Below, in pieces: positions 49,354-63,184 of a stretch of DNA of 64,000 bases (the first letter of the stretch is position 1; each line of letters starts with the position of its first letter). The stretch comes from Sycobia sp. Sy_11. Taxonomy: Eukaryota > Arthropoda > Insecta > Hymenoptera > Epichrysomallidae. The DNA lies in NCBI GenBank assembly GCA_018907035.1, contig JACCIC010000005.1, positions 1,787,001-1,851,000 on the forward strand, in the 5' to 3' direction. The notes beneath the pieces were generated by a model that was not told the DNA's origin, ran no database searches, and saw only the letters and a list, made by a program, of their open reading frames with translations. The position numbers and the translations under genes are program-made.

Positions 49354-50730
49354 TGTAATGTCTCGCAACGATTGCGAGCAATGTTGCGTCGGGACTCCGC
49401 GCGCAACCCGTTTTGCCGTGGTAGCGGCGCAACTACGCGCGCGATTGCTGAAATCATGTAGTTTCAGGCTCGATTCTTGCAGCTCGCTCGCTCTCAAATT
49501 TATGAATATATAAATTAGTTCGTAGTCACTAAAGACTAAATAGCGCTCGTTTTTTTATTTTTTTTCATCAAAGGCAAATTACATTTTGGGATAATTTAAC
49601 AATGAGAGTATTGGTTCGAAGTGATTAGTCACGAGTAATGGGGTATGCACAATCACCGTGAACCAAAGAAAACAAATCGCGTAAAGCCTGAGCAAGTAAG
49701 TATGAAATCAATTCAAAATTTACATTAATTTCTAAACGAAATTGCATGAATAACAAAATCGTATTGTACTTATTTTATAATTAAATAGGTATAAGACCTA
49801 TGATCTGTCGAAAGTTGAAAGAATTATACAATAACAAAATTACATTATATTTGAATGGATTTTTTCTACGACAGTTCACAGACGTTACAAATACTATCAA
49901 ACATAAATATAGTTCCCAAATGAATGATTACCGATATAATTTTTACGCTGACAAAAATTGGATGAAGAGGGAAATTCTATTATTCCTTTGTAAATCGTTT
50001 AAGCTGTTAGTTTCTGTATATTAATAAATGGTTTTTATTAAATTATATAGCATAAGAAATAAAACGAATTATTAAATAATAAAGAAATAACTACAACTTA
50101 CATTCGAAATAAAATTATACTAACCAGAAATGAGTTTCCAGCTTCAAACCTCAATTATTAATTTTCTTAATTTTACAGACAAAGTTCGCCCTTATCCTTT
50201 CAAAATTCATCCATTTTCTAGCCATAACAGTCGATTCTATCTCTATTTCTATTTTTCTTTTAAATCATTCAATTGTAACGATAATAAAATAATTAAAAAA
50301 AAGAAAAATAAACCTGACGCTCAGCCCCGTAAAGCTCCAACTTCCCATCATAATTACAGAGTCGCGCTATTATTAAGACTGCCAGAGTGACTTTCAATTT
50401 AATTCTACAGACAGCTCGGCAAGCCAACAGAACATTGTCGGACCGTACACGATACTTTTCGCGAAATTCCCGGGTGCGCGAATATATATAGCGTGTGCCG
50501 CAATTTCGCGCTTATAACCGCGATATCGCACGCACGTCTCCCCGTGCAAAACATCCGAATACATACGTATAATGTGAAACCGTTCTGCTCGCCTCGGAGA
50601 ACGGTGGCGCAACGAGTCGCCTCGCTCCCCGCCCGCCGCAGAATCGCGAGGCTCACGGCTGCGGAGCGCCCAATTAATCCGGCACAGAGCCCGAACGACA
50701 ACGGCGACTCCGCCGACGAGGTGGAGCTTC

Positions 50731-50735
<5 letters not shown>

Positions 50736-50774
<39 letters not shown>
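50736..50774. repeat. (CT)n microsatellite
   Basis: About 39 bp CT repeat in a GC-rich island. Confidence 0.96.
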
Positions 50775-50775
<1 letters not shown>

Positions 50776-51718
50776 CATCCCTCTCTCGCGGCGCAGGACC
50801 CAGAAAATAACAGCGCTCGAGACGCGCGCAGCGGCAACCGCATCCTCGACACGCCGCGCCGCGGAGGCCGGGGCAGAGACGCACAAAAAAAGGGGGTTCT
50901 TCGCGGTTCTTCTCTCCCCCCCCCTCAACCCCCTCCCCCGCCCTACCCTCGCGCGCCTCTTTTTGCTCGCTACTTAACGAGGCGCGATACTACCAGGTTC
51001 GCGCGTTATGTATACGGTATCTCCTTCGTGCCTCCACCCCCCCCCGTTCTCCTTCGCTCGTTCGCTCGCCTCCTCCCCGCCCGCCCCTGCCCGCCCGCTC
51101 GTTGCGCGGGGGTACACCTACTTCTCAATTTCGTACGCGCCGCGCGTCCCGCGCTCGGCAACCGGCCGATGCGCAATTTCGCGCGATAAACGCTGTTATT
51201 TCACTCGTCCGCGTGTATACGCGTGTACGCATAAACACACACACACACACACGCGCGCGCGCGCACCCATACATACGCAGGGGCCTCGTTGGCCGGCTTC
51301 TCCGAGCCATATCGCAACGAGGGAGGAGGAGAAGTAGGAAGAGAGAGAGAGAGAAAGAGAGAGAGAGCCTGCCTCAGCATGCCCCTCATGTTCACGGATT
51401 TCGCACTTGATGTAATTGAGGGTCGCCGACGATTTTACGATTGCGCCGCCGCCCCGTTCACGACGGCCCGCGGCGCCCCTTTACGCACGCATCTAATGAA
51501 GAAGTGCGTATCTGTAGATATATATATATATATAAATACATAAGAAAGCAAGACTCGCTCCTCCAAATATTTGTATAACCGGGTTCGGCGCGCTCGGGCT
51601 ACCCCCTCCCCCCTCTATTATCGACACCTGCCGAAATGAAGTAATTTCATGCAATTACGCGCGCGCGGGTGAACGAGAGAAGGAGAGAGGAGGTGGATGG
51701 CTACGCGCCGCCCCCGTA

Positions 51719-51761
<43 letters not shown>

Positions 51762-53877
51762 TTTCGTGTATACACCAGGAGAGTTGCGGCGACGCGGCGG
51801 CTTATTGCATTACTGCGATTCCGGGAAGCTAAGAAGGATATATGCCGAGGCGCACCGGTACGCGCGCGTGGGCCTCTCCCCCCTCCCGCCCCCATCGCCT
51901 TTCTGCGGCTTTTGCGGAGGCCGCCCGCCGCAGCGGCTATTCCTCTTCTCCGCACTTTTCGGAATTTCGCCGGATTACTGGAAGCGCGAGCGCTGGCTCC
52001 GCAACGAGGCGTATTCCCCGATCCGCCGCTGTCCCCCCCTCCCCTCCGCCTCCCCATCCGGCCTACCTCCGTCGCTCCGCTCTCCGAGAACGCGGAGGTT
52101 TCGTGCGACGATGCAGCCTCGTGGCCGCGCACGGGCTGGAGCGATGAGGGGAGAGAGCGGCGGGGGGGGGGAGTCTGCAGCCGCGGAGATTAGAGGTGGT
52201 GCGCGCGACATTGCCCCTTGCCTCCCCCCCCCCCGCGCCACGGTTACCTCGGCGGTTACGGGGCCGCCGAAGGGGGTTTCCGACAAATTTTCGGGGGCCT
52301 CGGACGAGGTGTAATGAGATAGATCTAGATTGGGATATATTGAAAAGCGAGGGGCGCGCAGAGCGCTGCGGATCCGAGTAAGGAGGCGGATAGAACAAAA
52401 AAAAAGAAAAGAAAAAAAAAAAAGAAAACAAGAAAAGCCTGGTGTACGCACAGGCGGAGAGAGAGCACGTTGCCGCGTTACGGAAATTATAGAGTTTACG
52501 CACTCGCTCGTCTTTCTGCGCGTCGTTCATATCCTTCGCTTGGAGTTTAATTTGCGCCGTAATGATTTTCTTACTTGACGAAATTAAAAACGGATAATTC
52601 GTTGCGTTATTGTCGAACAAAATTTTTAACCGGTATGCCTGCCAATTTTCTTGACGACAAACTGCCGACCGAGGAAGATATAAAGAATTATTTTTGGCCG
52701 ATGTTGTATTAATTGCAGAAATCGTTGGATCCTTCAAATCGACGTTATAATTATACACACCACGACTTGAGGGTATCCCATCACGACGCGGAACATTAAT
52801 TCTCGATGAAATTTCACACAATTCGCAATTGCAAATTTGAATTTTCATTAAATATAAGACCTGAAATGAGGATCCGATGATCCGATAAATTAAATAAAAC
52901 GCATTCAAAATCTACGTTGTTTAGATGTATCACCGACTTAGCAGATATTAGTCGTACAATCTTTCATAATCAATATAGTTCGTATTATCCAATTAAATAA
53001 GGGTTATCATTGTGTCGCAAGTATCTCTCGGATAACTAATGTCGCCCAATTGATCATCGGGTAAAAAGTATAAATTAATCGCGCTTAAAAATTTTCTTTG
53101 ATATTACTTGATAATTGCGATTGGCAATTAAGATTTGACTCGCAAGTGCCATAAATTTTTGAATCGATATCTCGCGTCCCAAGGTGCTATATTCATCGTA
53201 AAATTAGATATATATATATGTGATTTATACGTTCTATCGTCGGAGCTGACTCGAAATTAGATCAAATAGACTGTCGGTAACTATTTATTTTATAAAATAA
53301 ATTTTGTAAAATCATCTAAAAAATGGTTTAAACAGCAGTTTCTATCTTATTACTCCACAACTCTAACTCAGAATGAAACGAGCAAATTAGCTGTCGATCG
53401 ATTAAATTTGAAAATCAATTTTGAGGCGTCGTCCAATGGAATCGGTTTCCTTACCATTGTTAAGCGCGGGTTTTTACTTTCGGAGTCTTAAATGTGTCAG
53501 GGAACCTTTAGAAAACAAAGCACACTAGATCTTTCTATTTCAGAAAGCCAACTATCTAGCCTAAAATTAAATAAATAAATGAATACTCCGTGCACGGTAT
53601 GGAACGATATGTCCACGGTTGGCCAATACTGTCTTTTTCGTAACTTTTACCACCTTAATTCTTCTAAAAGAAGGTCGATTTTCGGGCGAGTTTTTGACGG
53701 AAAGAAAAGTATAAAAATAATTCTCGAGGAGGAAGAACGGAGCCTACCTCACAACAAGTACGAAAAAGTACAGAAAAACTGCGTTTACCCGGTGTAGTTG
53801 CGCCTGTGGCGCATCTCCTCCTCGCCACGCCTTAGTTTGGACCTTGAATTAGAGAATCTTTTCTTAAAATAGGAATG

Positions 53878-53924
<47 letters not shown>

Positions 53925-54590
53925 CTTTTTCATAATGAATAACGCAAAAATTTATCTGTATATCACATCCTTAACATCCATTTTCGTACTGAAATCGCAA
54001 AATTTTAAATATAATGTATGCATTACATGTATCAATAATATATAAGATTTTTAAAATAATTATTATAATAGATTGATGATAATGAGTTAACAATATCGAC
54101 ACAAATATACTCTTCGCAGTAAGATGGCAGCTGATCTAATCTAGCATGTCCATGAGAGTATTCTTATAAAATTAGGTTATGACAATTATTAAACGATTAC
54201 CTGAAAAATATTAATTTGCAAGCGATAAAATACGAAAGCAGATAACGAAAATCTCCCGAGAGCTATCGTAATCCTTCAGCTGCTGCAATGGCTAATTGGT
54301 CTACTAAGACTGTAAGATTTCTGAATCAGACATTTATTATAATTCAAACATTTATATATAGCTCTGCAGCGAATATGTGACCCAGAGCTATAAAGTAAAT
54401 CACGGTTTCAATGAAGCATATAATTTATAATATACGACCCTGCTGAAATTTTCCCGATTACCTTTAAGAGATTTGAAATGTGTGGGTGTGTATAAATATA
54501 TATTTGTATATTTGAAGAGAGCAAGTGCGCAAGAGAGAACTGTTTTTATTGAAACGAGACGCACGCGACCCGCGTAATGCATAGAGATTT

Positions 54591-54626
<36 letters not shown>

Positions 54627-54852
54627 TTTTCGAGATCCGCGATAATTTCGACCATTATATTCCTGAGCAAACAGGAACTTCGTGAAAAGAGGTAATGAGG
54701 TGTAATTGTACGGTTCGTTTTTATTGCGCGCTGGCGTGCGCTGCCGCCGCCGCGACCGCCTTCTGATTAGATTACTCGCTGTGTGTGTATGCATATAATA
54801 TATAGTCGCGGAATTTTTTCGTAAACACAATACCACCCCTTAATAAAATTTT
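50775..54852. other. GC-rich island (to about 52.4 kb) then AT-rich DNA
   Basis: C/G runs near 50920, 51040, 52163 and 52225; (CA)n 51236-51252; (CT)n 51720-51761; (AT)n 53883-53921; (GA)n 54592-54624. The longest open frame (minus, 52063-52908) crosses a T-rich run and a GC-rich zone and resembles no family. No gene called. Confidence 0.55.
51720..51761. repeat. (CT)n microsatellite
   Basis: About 42 bp CT repeat. Confidence 0.96.
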
Positions 54853-54871
54853 ATCTCTCTCCCGCTCTCTC

Positions 54872-54953
<82 letters not shown>
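54853..54953. repeat. Long (CT)n microsatellite
   Basis: About 100 bp of CT repeat, the longest pure dinucleotide array in the window. Confidence 0.97.
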
Positions 54954-54956
<3 letters not shown>

Positions 54957-55866
54957 TAGCGCAAATAATTCAATTCCACACGATCTAGGCTATAGTTGGA
55001 TGTCGCAAAAATTTCTTTCCTCGATTTTCCACGGTTCTTTTGGGAAAATTTCTGCATTCGAACGAATACCGTCGCCCACATTAACGAGCAGTCCGCCCGT
55101 TACGCGGGGCCTGCGCGCAGATCACGGTCACTCGCACCCGTCGACGCAGGGAATCCCCGGTCGGCGGCGATCGCCCAATGCGCGAACGACAACGAGCTTC
55201 GACGGCTTCAACGGCTGGCAGAGAACGTCGAAAACTTCCGCCCCCTCCCCCCCCCCCGAGATTTTGCTGGAAAATCTCCGACCGAACGTCAGCGGCGTCG
55301 CGGCCATAAAGCATTCCCCTTTCGTCGCGCGCGCGAGCGCCCCATAAATCGAGCGGTGCCTTCGCGATTCTGCGCCCCCGCCTCCCCCTCCGTCGAGAAA
55401 TCTCGGGGCGAGCAACCCCCCCCCCGTCCACCCGGGCACAGAGCGGGGGCGGCGAGGCGGCGCGCATCCTTCCTGGGCGTAGCCCCCGCGGCCCATACGC
55501 GGCGCGCGCCCGGCGAACGAGGGAGGGGAGCGCGGGCCAATGGCGCGCGGGACTCCCCGAGCCCACCCGACCCCCGGAACGCCCGCCCGCGGCGGATGAG
55601 CGCCGCCAGTGCCGTGGCGCGATCTAATCGGACCGCCGCGCGGGTGGAGGGGAGGGGGGAACGTATTGCGCGCGCGCGCGCGTGCACTGGACCGATCGAT
55701 CGACTCCCCCACACCTCCCCCCGCCCCATCTCCACCCCATCGCCATCTAGCTGTGCCGGAGCGCGAGGCGGATGGGACGATCGCCGAGGTGTCGGTGAAG
55801 CGGGCGAGGGTGGATTGGGTGGGATGGGGAGATGCCTCCGCACAGGGGACGAGGATTGCTGAGTCG

Positions 55867-55913
<47 letters not shown>

Positions 55914-57607
55914 GCATCGCGGTAGATTTTTTCTTACCTGCTCGTCGGTTTTCAGTTTTTGACGGCAACTTCGGCCTCGTCGGGTCGGCCGAGGGCAGGT
56001 AAAACGTTACGCTTGCAAATTAAGTAGTTACGTTAAACAACGGTCAGACGTCATATAATGATTTTTTCTGAGATCGTAAAGAATGGTAAATCTTCATGTA
56101 AGATACGAAAAGAAATGCAAATTTATTAATTACATTGACTCTTGTACGGCATAAGAATAATATGAGATTGTAATAAAAAATTTATTGGGACGAATTCAAA
56201 TTGTTGTTTATATCCCAGTAGATGATTTTTTAATCATACGTCCTTGATGCTTAAGAGTTTCTTCATTGCGCATGTATGCTACGTCATTTGTAGAAAAAAA
56301 TTAAATTATTATTACCAGAGGTGAAGAAACTACAAAATTGCAGGAGGCTCCGCTTGGAAAAACCGACCGTAGTACTAAAATATAAAAAAAATAATACACT
56401 TCAATCGCAATTTCGTTCAAATTCATTTCTTGGTAAAATCGTGAGGGAAAAACCAAGTATTCAACTTCTATAATTCAGTTGATTTTATTAATGTGTACGT
56501 ACTAAATTAGTTTAAAAATCATTCAGAGATAATACGAGCTTGAGCGAGCCCACTGCAGTTGATAAGACTGCCACATTTTTTAAAACAAAAAGAAATTAAT
56601 GCTCGATGAGCACCTATTCGGAACATCATTTATTCAGATGCAAAGAACAATGAGAATTCAATTCAATAAAATCTATGACTCACCTGTGGGATGCTCTTTA
56701 TAAGTCTATTATACTTGCCAAAGGTGTACTTATTTGATCAAATAAATAAATTCAGCGTTGAATTCAGAATATCAATGAGTTATATATAATGATCTTATGA
56801 CGATTCAAATGGAAGTTGTATCAAGAGTTATATCATAAGAGTAAGCAATAATTTAACGAGAGGTAAATATTGAAATATTCGATTTTATTAAACAGTTTTT
56901 CCAGCACTATATATAGAATATTTCCCTTGATCTCAAATTATAAATCGCTTTGAACGAATTCTGTCATGAGTAAATAAATTTAACATTTTAGAACTTTATT
57001 TTATATTCGAAAAGTTTTATGTCTTATAAATATTATCAAAATATGTTTAAACCTCGTGATTATCTTGTCAAAAACAAAATAATTGTTATCGGATTTACTT
57101 GTTTTAGATTAATGTTTAAAATTGCTTCATGTTTAAAAACATGTAATTTACTTCCCGATATATTCTAAAACTGCAATTGAAATTTTTAATAGTAACACAA
57201 TCATACACAATTCCAATAAATATTTTCAATCATTTTAATTGTTACAATCTTATCTTGAACACATTAATTACTTCTCCTTTATATTTCATATTAAGTTGAA
57301 GCATTAGTTATATGTATGTATATATATATTACAATATATTACATATATATTACAATTTCATCACAATATCGTCTTACAAAGCTAATATTACGAAACTATT
57401 CAAAAAGAAATAAATTATTCCCCCGTGTCATTTTGCTTGCTTTCGCCACGACGTATTGTACTAAAAAAAAAAATTGGTACGCAAAAAAATTTCCCGCACC
57501 CGCGTGCACCGATCCCCAGGTATTAGCCGCATGTAATATCTGCTACATCCGAACGGCGAAAAAGTGCGGATAAATCATAGCCTTCTTCTCCCCTTCGCCG
57601 GCCAAAC
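54954..57607. other. GC-rich island 55.0-55.9 kb, then AT-rich DNA
   Basis: The island is C-rich with C11 near 55245 and ends in (AT)n 55870-55906. Three or more frames are open on both strands, as expected when stop codons are rare in GC-rich sequence. 56.0-57.6 kb is AT-rich and unrecognised. Confidence 0.5.
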
Positions 57608-57677
57608 CAAAAAAAAAAAAAAAAAAAAAAAAAAGAAAACCCATCACGCAAGGAGCGCGGCGAAGACGTCCTCTTTA

Positions 57678-57727
<50 letters not shown>
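57608..57727. repeat. A run, (CT)n and (AT)n cluster
   Basis: A27 at 57608-57634, then (CT)n passing directly into (AT)n at 57675-57727. Confidence 0.95.
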
Positions 57728-57728
<1 letters not shown>

Positions 57729-58449
57729 ACGCCACTGCCGCTGATCCCGAAGCGCGTCCCACGCGACATTTGGCAGCGGCGCGCACCGCAACGCCGGGGT
57801 GGAAGTGGATGGGGACGTTCGGGATACGATGCGCGACCGCTTCGTCGGCGATGAACCGTGAACCGGCGCAACCTGTAGCCTCCCCCCCCCCCTGAACCTG
57901 CTCCACGAGCCGCAGCCCACCCCAGCGACGACCTTATATATTACATGCTGTACGTACGCGGCACAATTACTCCGCGGGGGGCCGTTACGCGAGCCCGTGC
58001 GGAGAGAGGAGTCGAACCCCCCCCCCCCTCCCCGCCATCGCCCGTGTTTATTTGTCACCCGACACCCAATCCATTATTATGTGTAAGCGCGCCGGCTCCC
58101 GCAGCGGCTGGTGTATACGATACATGTATATACGTGTATGAGTGTGCGTACGCGCGCGTATAAGTAAATAAATGGCCGAGCCAGAGAGCGGACGCTCCGC
58201 ATAACGCGCTCCGGGCGGGCGATCCGCGCGGCGCGGCTCGCTCGGCCAAATGAGCGGCTGATGATCCGACAAATTTTTATTGGGCCCCGCGCGCGACCGC
58301 AGCGAGGGGTGGCTTTTTAATAATGGGTCGCTCGAGCCCCGGGATCCTACGTTCGGCGAGCCTTTTATTTTCGCCGAGAGGCTCGTCACCGCGCGTCTCG
58401 CGCGCGCTCTTCTTCGATCTGTGTCCTTATCATTATTATCATCATCTGC

Positions 58450-58505
<56 letters not shown>

Positions 58506-58723
58506 CAATCGTCCCGGTAAGTATCGCTCGGCCTGTCGTCCCGCGTCTACGCACGAGTAAATCGAGAGCTCGTTAGAGAAAATGGACAAATTTCGACACG
58601 ACGAATTGCTTAATGCTCACGTGTAATGCCGAAATTATGGGAATTAAGGCATCGGCGATTGCGACCGGGCGCGCACGCACGCGCCAAGCCCCATTTAATT
58701 CGTACTGTCGCGAATAATACCTG

Positions 58724-58761
<38 letters not shown>

Positions 58762-58922
58762 CATATACACAAACATACATGCTCGCAGGTGCATCGATAA
58801 GAAGCAAATTACCGAGGGGGGCTGTTTTTTCAGGCTTGCGGGTGCCAAAAAAAATCATTCTCCCTTCGGACGGTGTCGCCCGCAAAATCAGATGCACACA
58901 TTGCGCCCGCTGCACATGCGTC

Positions 58923-58975
<53 letters not shown>
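57728..58975. other. GC-rich, repeat-bearing gene-free DNA
   Basis: C12 runs near 57882 and 58017; (AT)n at 58457-58502, 58727-58755 and 58926-58975. No gene recognised. Confidence 0.5.
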
Positions 58976-58978
<3 letters not shown>

Positions 58979-61900
58979 GTATGTATATATTACTTATTCG
59001 TGCGTTTTTGGAGGTAACGTCACTCCAGTTGCGCGGTACAGTGAGAACAAAGTTACGAAAACACTAACGATTCAGTCCTTGATGAACCTTCGTATTTTAA
59101 TAACGTCTCCTTCTGAGCAAATGAGTTCCTCATTGTCAAACTGGTACTGGTGAGACTTCTTTAAAATCTAACAATTCTAAAATATACATTAGAAAATTGT
59201 ATGTATTGTTTCATCATTAAATATAATTAAATTTTTATAATTTATCATTTTTGTATGTAATACATCGAATGGGATTGTTTTCAGTTTTTTCAATGTAGAA
59301 CGCGATAATAAAAATAGATAGACGATAGACTTAATAGATTTTTTGAAATTACAATAAATATCATAGAGTATTGCAGATTAAATGTTATATTGTTAACATC
59401 GTAGAATATTATATTTATATTATTGGGAATGTACGAAAATCCCCAATGAATCGAAAGGACTGCCATTTGCAGTATTTACGATTCTTCATCTCTATAAATA
59501 AGCCTAGAGGTCACATAAAATTACGAGCTTTCTCCAACTGAGTGAAACTTTTCGTCGTCCAGAAATATTTACATTAAACTTTCATAGAATAAAAGATTGG
59601 AACAATTCCCAAGCGCGAAATGACGTGGTATTGACCATTATATCATTGTTGTTGCATACGGTCAATAGTACCTTTCAAGATTATTGCATTCTAATCGGGC
59701 CTGGATATTACGAAAATAAGTGCGCGCTTCACATTAACTCCAATTTCTTTTTAATCTTCCGCTAAGCCCAGATCGCCAGAATGATACTGAGAGAAATATC
59801 TTCATTGTCCAGCTAGTCTGATTTGTCGAGTAGAACGGTATTGAGTGACGTCTTTTCTGTAATATAATCAATCCAACATTTTCATTTTCCTATCTCTACG
59901 CCATAAATTCGTTTTAGTTGCTATAGTTCTTTTCAACTTTATAAAGATAGAGAACACGATGGTTAGAGACAAGGATCAAAATAATGAATCGAAGTTATGA
60001 GAATTTATCAGCGTTGTCATCAAATTTTACCAAAGTAAAATGGAAATATGCGTATATGTACGCGTATGTAAAAGATGGAAATATGCGTATATCTTATAAT
60101 CGGCGATGAACTCATGATATACAACGCCTGATATAATTTTGGCTTTTATCGATTTTTCAGGAAACAGCAGACAATTAAACAAGCGATATTTTTCCACAAA
60201 CTTTTAAACTCAGAAGTTTGAGGCACCATATTTCTGCCATTTTAACCGTTTCAGTTTCTTCGTTCCTCGAATATCTGATTGCTGGAGTGGGCAAAATTCA
60301 TGCCAGACTTACCAATGCTCCACATTATAGAGATTCCATACGAACTCTATTATTAATTTCCATACCTCGAAAATCCATGATATTTTCATCGAGATCGACA
60401 ACTTGAATTTGCAGCTGATCTAGACATTATTTAGACTAGACCTAGATCTAGACATTATTTTTGATATTTATAAGAGCTCTGCGGTGTAAATATTCTTGGA
60501 CAGTGTGTACTCATTTGCTATTAATGCGAGTAATCCTACGGTTATATTGTACTCGTTTCGGAAAGCGTTGATTCTTTGTATTTTCATAGATAAAACAGAG
60601 ACATAAGAAATATTTTCTTTCAGTATGCAAGGCATAAAGCCAAGTAGGCAGACTATTGAATTGTAAGGTTTATCGTCTATCTAACACAATCCTCAATTTC
60701 GCTTCTAAGTATTTTGTTATTCGATTTTTTGAAAAAAATCTCATTTCTGTAATTTTCGAAGTTTATGATAAAAATTTGTTAACAACATAAAGCGCTAAAT
60801 TACCTTCGCGTATCGCAGTAAGATCTCCCGTTTCATGTAAGATTTAATATGTTATTTGTAAATATTTGAAATCAAGTTAAAATTTCAATTAAATACAGAA
60901 CAAAATTTTATGCCGCGAAACTGTAAGGAACGGAAAACGTGTGACCGTATTCCATGAATGACTCGATAGTTGGGGATTTTTAATATGCGCGAAAATCTCA
61001 TATAATCCATTGTCAGTCAATAGTATGATTTGGCAAACTTAAATTAAAGTTGCTTTTTAAGGTCCTGCCCGATATACCATTTCATAATATTTATTTTATT
61101 ACACACGTTTATGTGGCTGAATCATAGAAACTTCATTATCCTCTTCACAATCTTTCTGGATTCACAGAATTTGCTGCTTTAACCTTGACAATAGCATTCT
61201 CTACCATCGTGTGTTGTATCGAGTCGATTGTATTGTATTCACTCTTGCAAAACGATATAGATTATTCGACGTTTAAAATTATCCAAGTTGTTGACTGCGT
61301 TGCAGAGGACGTGAGAAAATCGTAAGAAAATCTTTCGGGGTTGAAAGAAAAATTAAAAAAGTCATAAAATGATAAATATGAGGTATTTAATCAATATCGA
61401 ATGTGGGAAGAGAAATTGCATAATAATAAGCAGAAAATCGAACAGAATTGATTGAGAGTTGAATTGAAATTGATACACCTGGATGATTCATATCCATTAC
61501 TTAGACCTAGCCTTATCGATATAGTTTCAAAAACTGCATATTTTAGGAAGAGACATTGATTGAAAAAAGTGGAATGGAATTTGAAGAACCTCATGAAACT
61601 GCAAGTTTCCGAAATATGCAACGAAAAATCTCCCATCCACGTCAAATTGACGTGACTTGGTAAGCCAAACTCGTATAGATATGATTCTAAACTCTATGAA
61701 GAATAACGTGTGCTACTGATAATTATAGATATTCTTTTCAAGTATGCACGAGTGTCTGTACGTGTGCTCGTGTACGTGTATGTATGTGCGTTACAATTAT
61801 AAACTCGTTAGAAATTGGGAGGAGGGGATTTTTTCAAAAGATCTTTCAATTATGTTGACAATAAAGCGCAGATCAGGGATTATTCGGAAACCATAATATT

Positions 61901-62963
61901 AAAGATTACTATTACAAATAACAGAAGACCAATTTTTAACGCTAAATATTAAGTCTATGTCAAATTTAATAGGAATACAATACATGCCATTTTTTCTATT
62001 TTCTCTCTGTTCTAATTGTTATATATAATAAAATTTATTTTATAAAATTAATAAACATAGTATATTCTAAGCTTTTATATTTTTATAATTAACCAAATAA
62101 AAAAGCTTAAAAATTGATTCTACAATTGCACTGTCACAATAATAACTAATATACGTACTGGCATAAATTGTACCGGTATTGAACGTAGTCACCTGTATTG
62201 AACTTCGTATCGAAATACGTAGACCTTCTTTATTTTGCCGTCGAAAAAAAATGTTAATGCCTTACAAATTACTATCCGTAAATTTTCTATTACTGAAAAT
62301 CTTATAGTTTCCATTCATATTTTCATATATTTTTTTTACGTTAAGGTTATTCTATATTCCGTTTCTACCTTGTGCGTTAATAAATTAATCAATATATGTT
62401 TTTTCTTTACTAATGATCCAATTCAATGCTAAAGTTATTACATTTGTAAAATATGACAATTATTAGATATTCTAGGAACGGAGTGACAGACTAAAAACTA
62501 TGAAAAAAAATTACTACCGCAAATATAAATTTTCGAAGAACCGTATAGATTTTTTTTTTAACATTACAATAAACATTTTTAATGATTTTTCTTTCGCTTT
62601 TGAGCGCGCTCTCCCAATTTTATTTTTTGCTAAACCATTTTCGACTTTCCCAAGTTTAAAAGCTTCATATCGACAACCTCTCAATTAATACATTAATTTC
62701 TTGAAAAGTAACATAATCTATAAAATATATCTAGTTAAATGTATAAACGATACCCTCTCCCTCACCCAACGCCATTCTCTTCAATACGCGAAATCGCGCA
62801 CTTACAAGTCAAAAAATAAAATCGCCCACCCTTTCCGTAACACCTTATGTATATATTGATATCAAGGATATACCGTCGGACGCAGTCCCGGGCCCGAGGC
62901 GAACAACGCGTGCCATCTCCATCTCTCCCCGACTTCGGCGACGCCTGCTCCCTCCCTCATGAC

Positions 62964-62967
<4 letters not shown>
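58976..62967. other. AT-rich gene-free DNA, few repeats
   Basis: The least repetitive long stretch of the right half. I see no exon pairs, mobile-element motifs or microsatellite over 30 bp. Confidence 0.5.
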
Positions 62968-63019
<52 letters not shown>

Positions 63020-63129
63020 CCTCTATCCATCTCTCTACGCCGCCTCCACCTCCCTTCGTATCCTACATGCGTATACGTATACACACATATAAACCAGCGC
63101 TGACGGTCCTTGGAAAACAAAACACAGGG

Positions 63130-63183
<54 letters not shown>
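62968..63183. repeat. Two (CT)n arrays
   Basis: CT repeats at 62968-63015 and 63131-63183 inside a GC-rich island. Confidence 0.96.

Positions 63184-63184
<1 letters not shown>

Larger units (their letters stand above)
44601..50735. other. AT-rich gene-free DNA
   Basis: (AT)n 45699-45742, a short GC-rich island 45830-46160, compound (TA)n-(TG)n 46202-46297, (AT)n 46445-46477 and 47232-47274, (CT)n 49083-49117, (AT)n 49322-49351. A small perfect inverted repeat GACCGAG-A-CTCGGTC lies near 45229-45243. No gene recognised. Confidence 0.55.

Noticed and set aside
52063..52908. 281-codon minus-strand open frame
   Set aside because: Crosses a poly-pyrimidine run and a GC island; the composition changes abruptly and no motif is seen. 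The first 100 residues are the only part that might merit a protein search.
54996..55862. 288-codon plus-strand open frame
   Set aside because: GC- and C-rich sequence has few stops; overlapping minus frames of 161-207 codons are just as open, and no domain is recognised.
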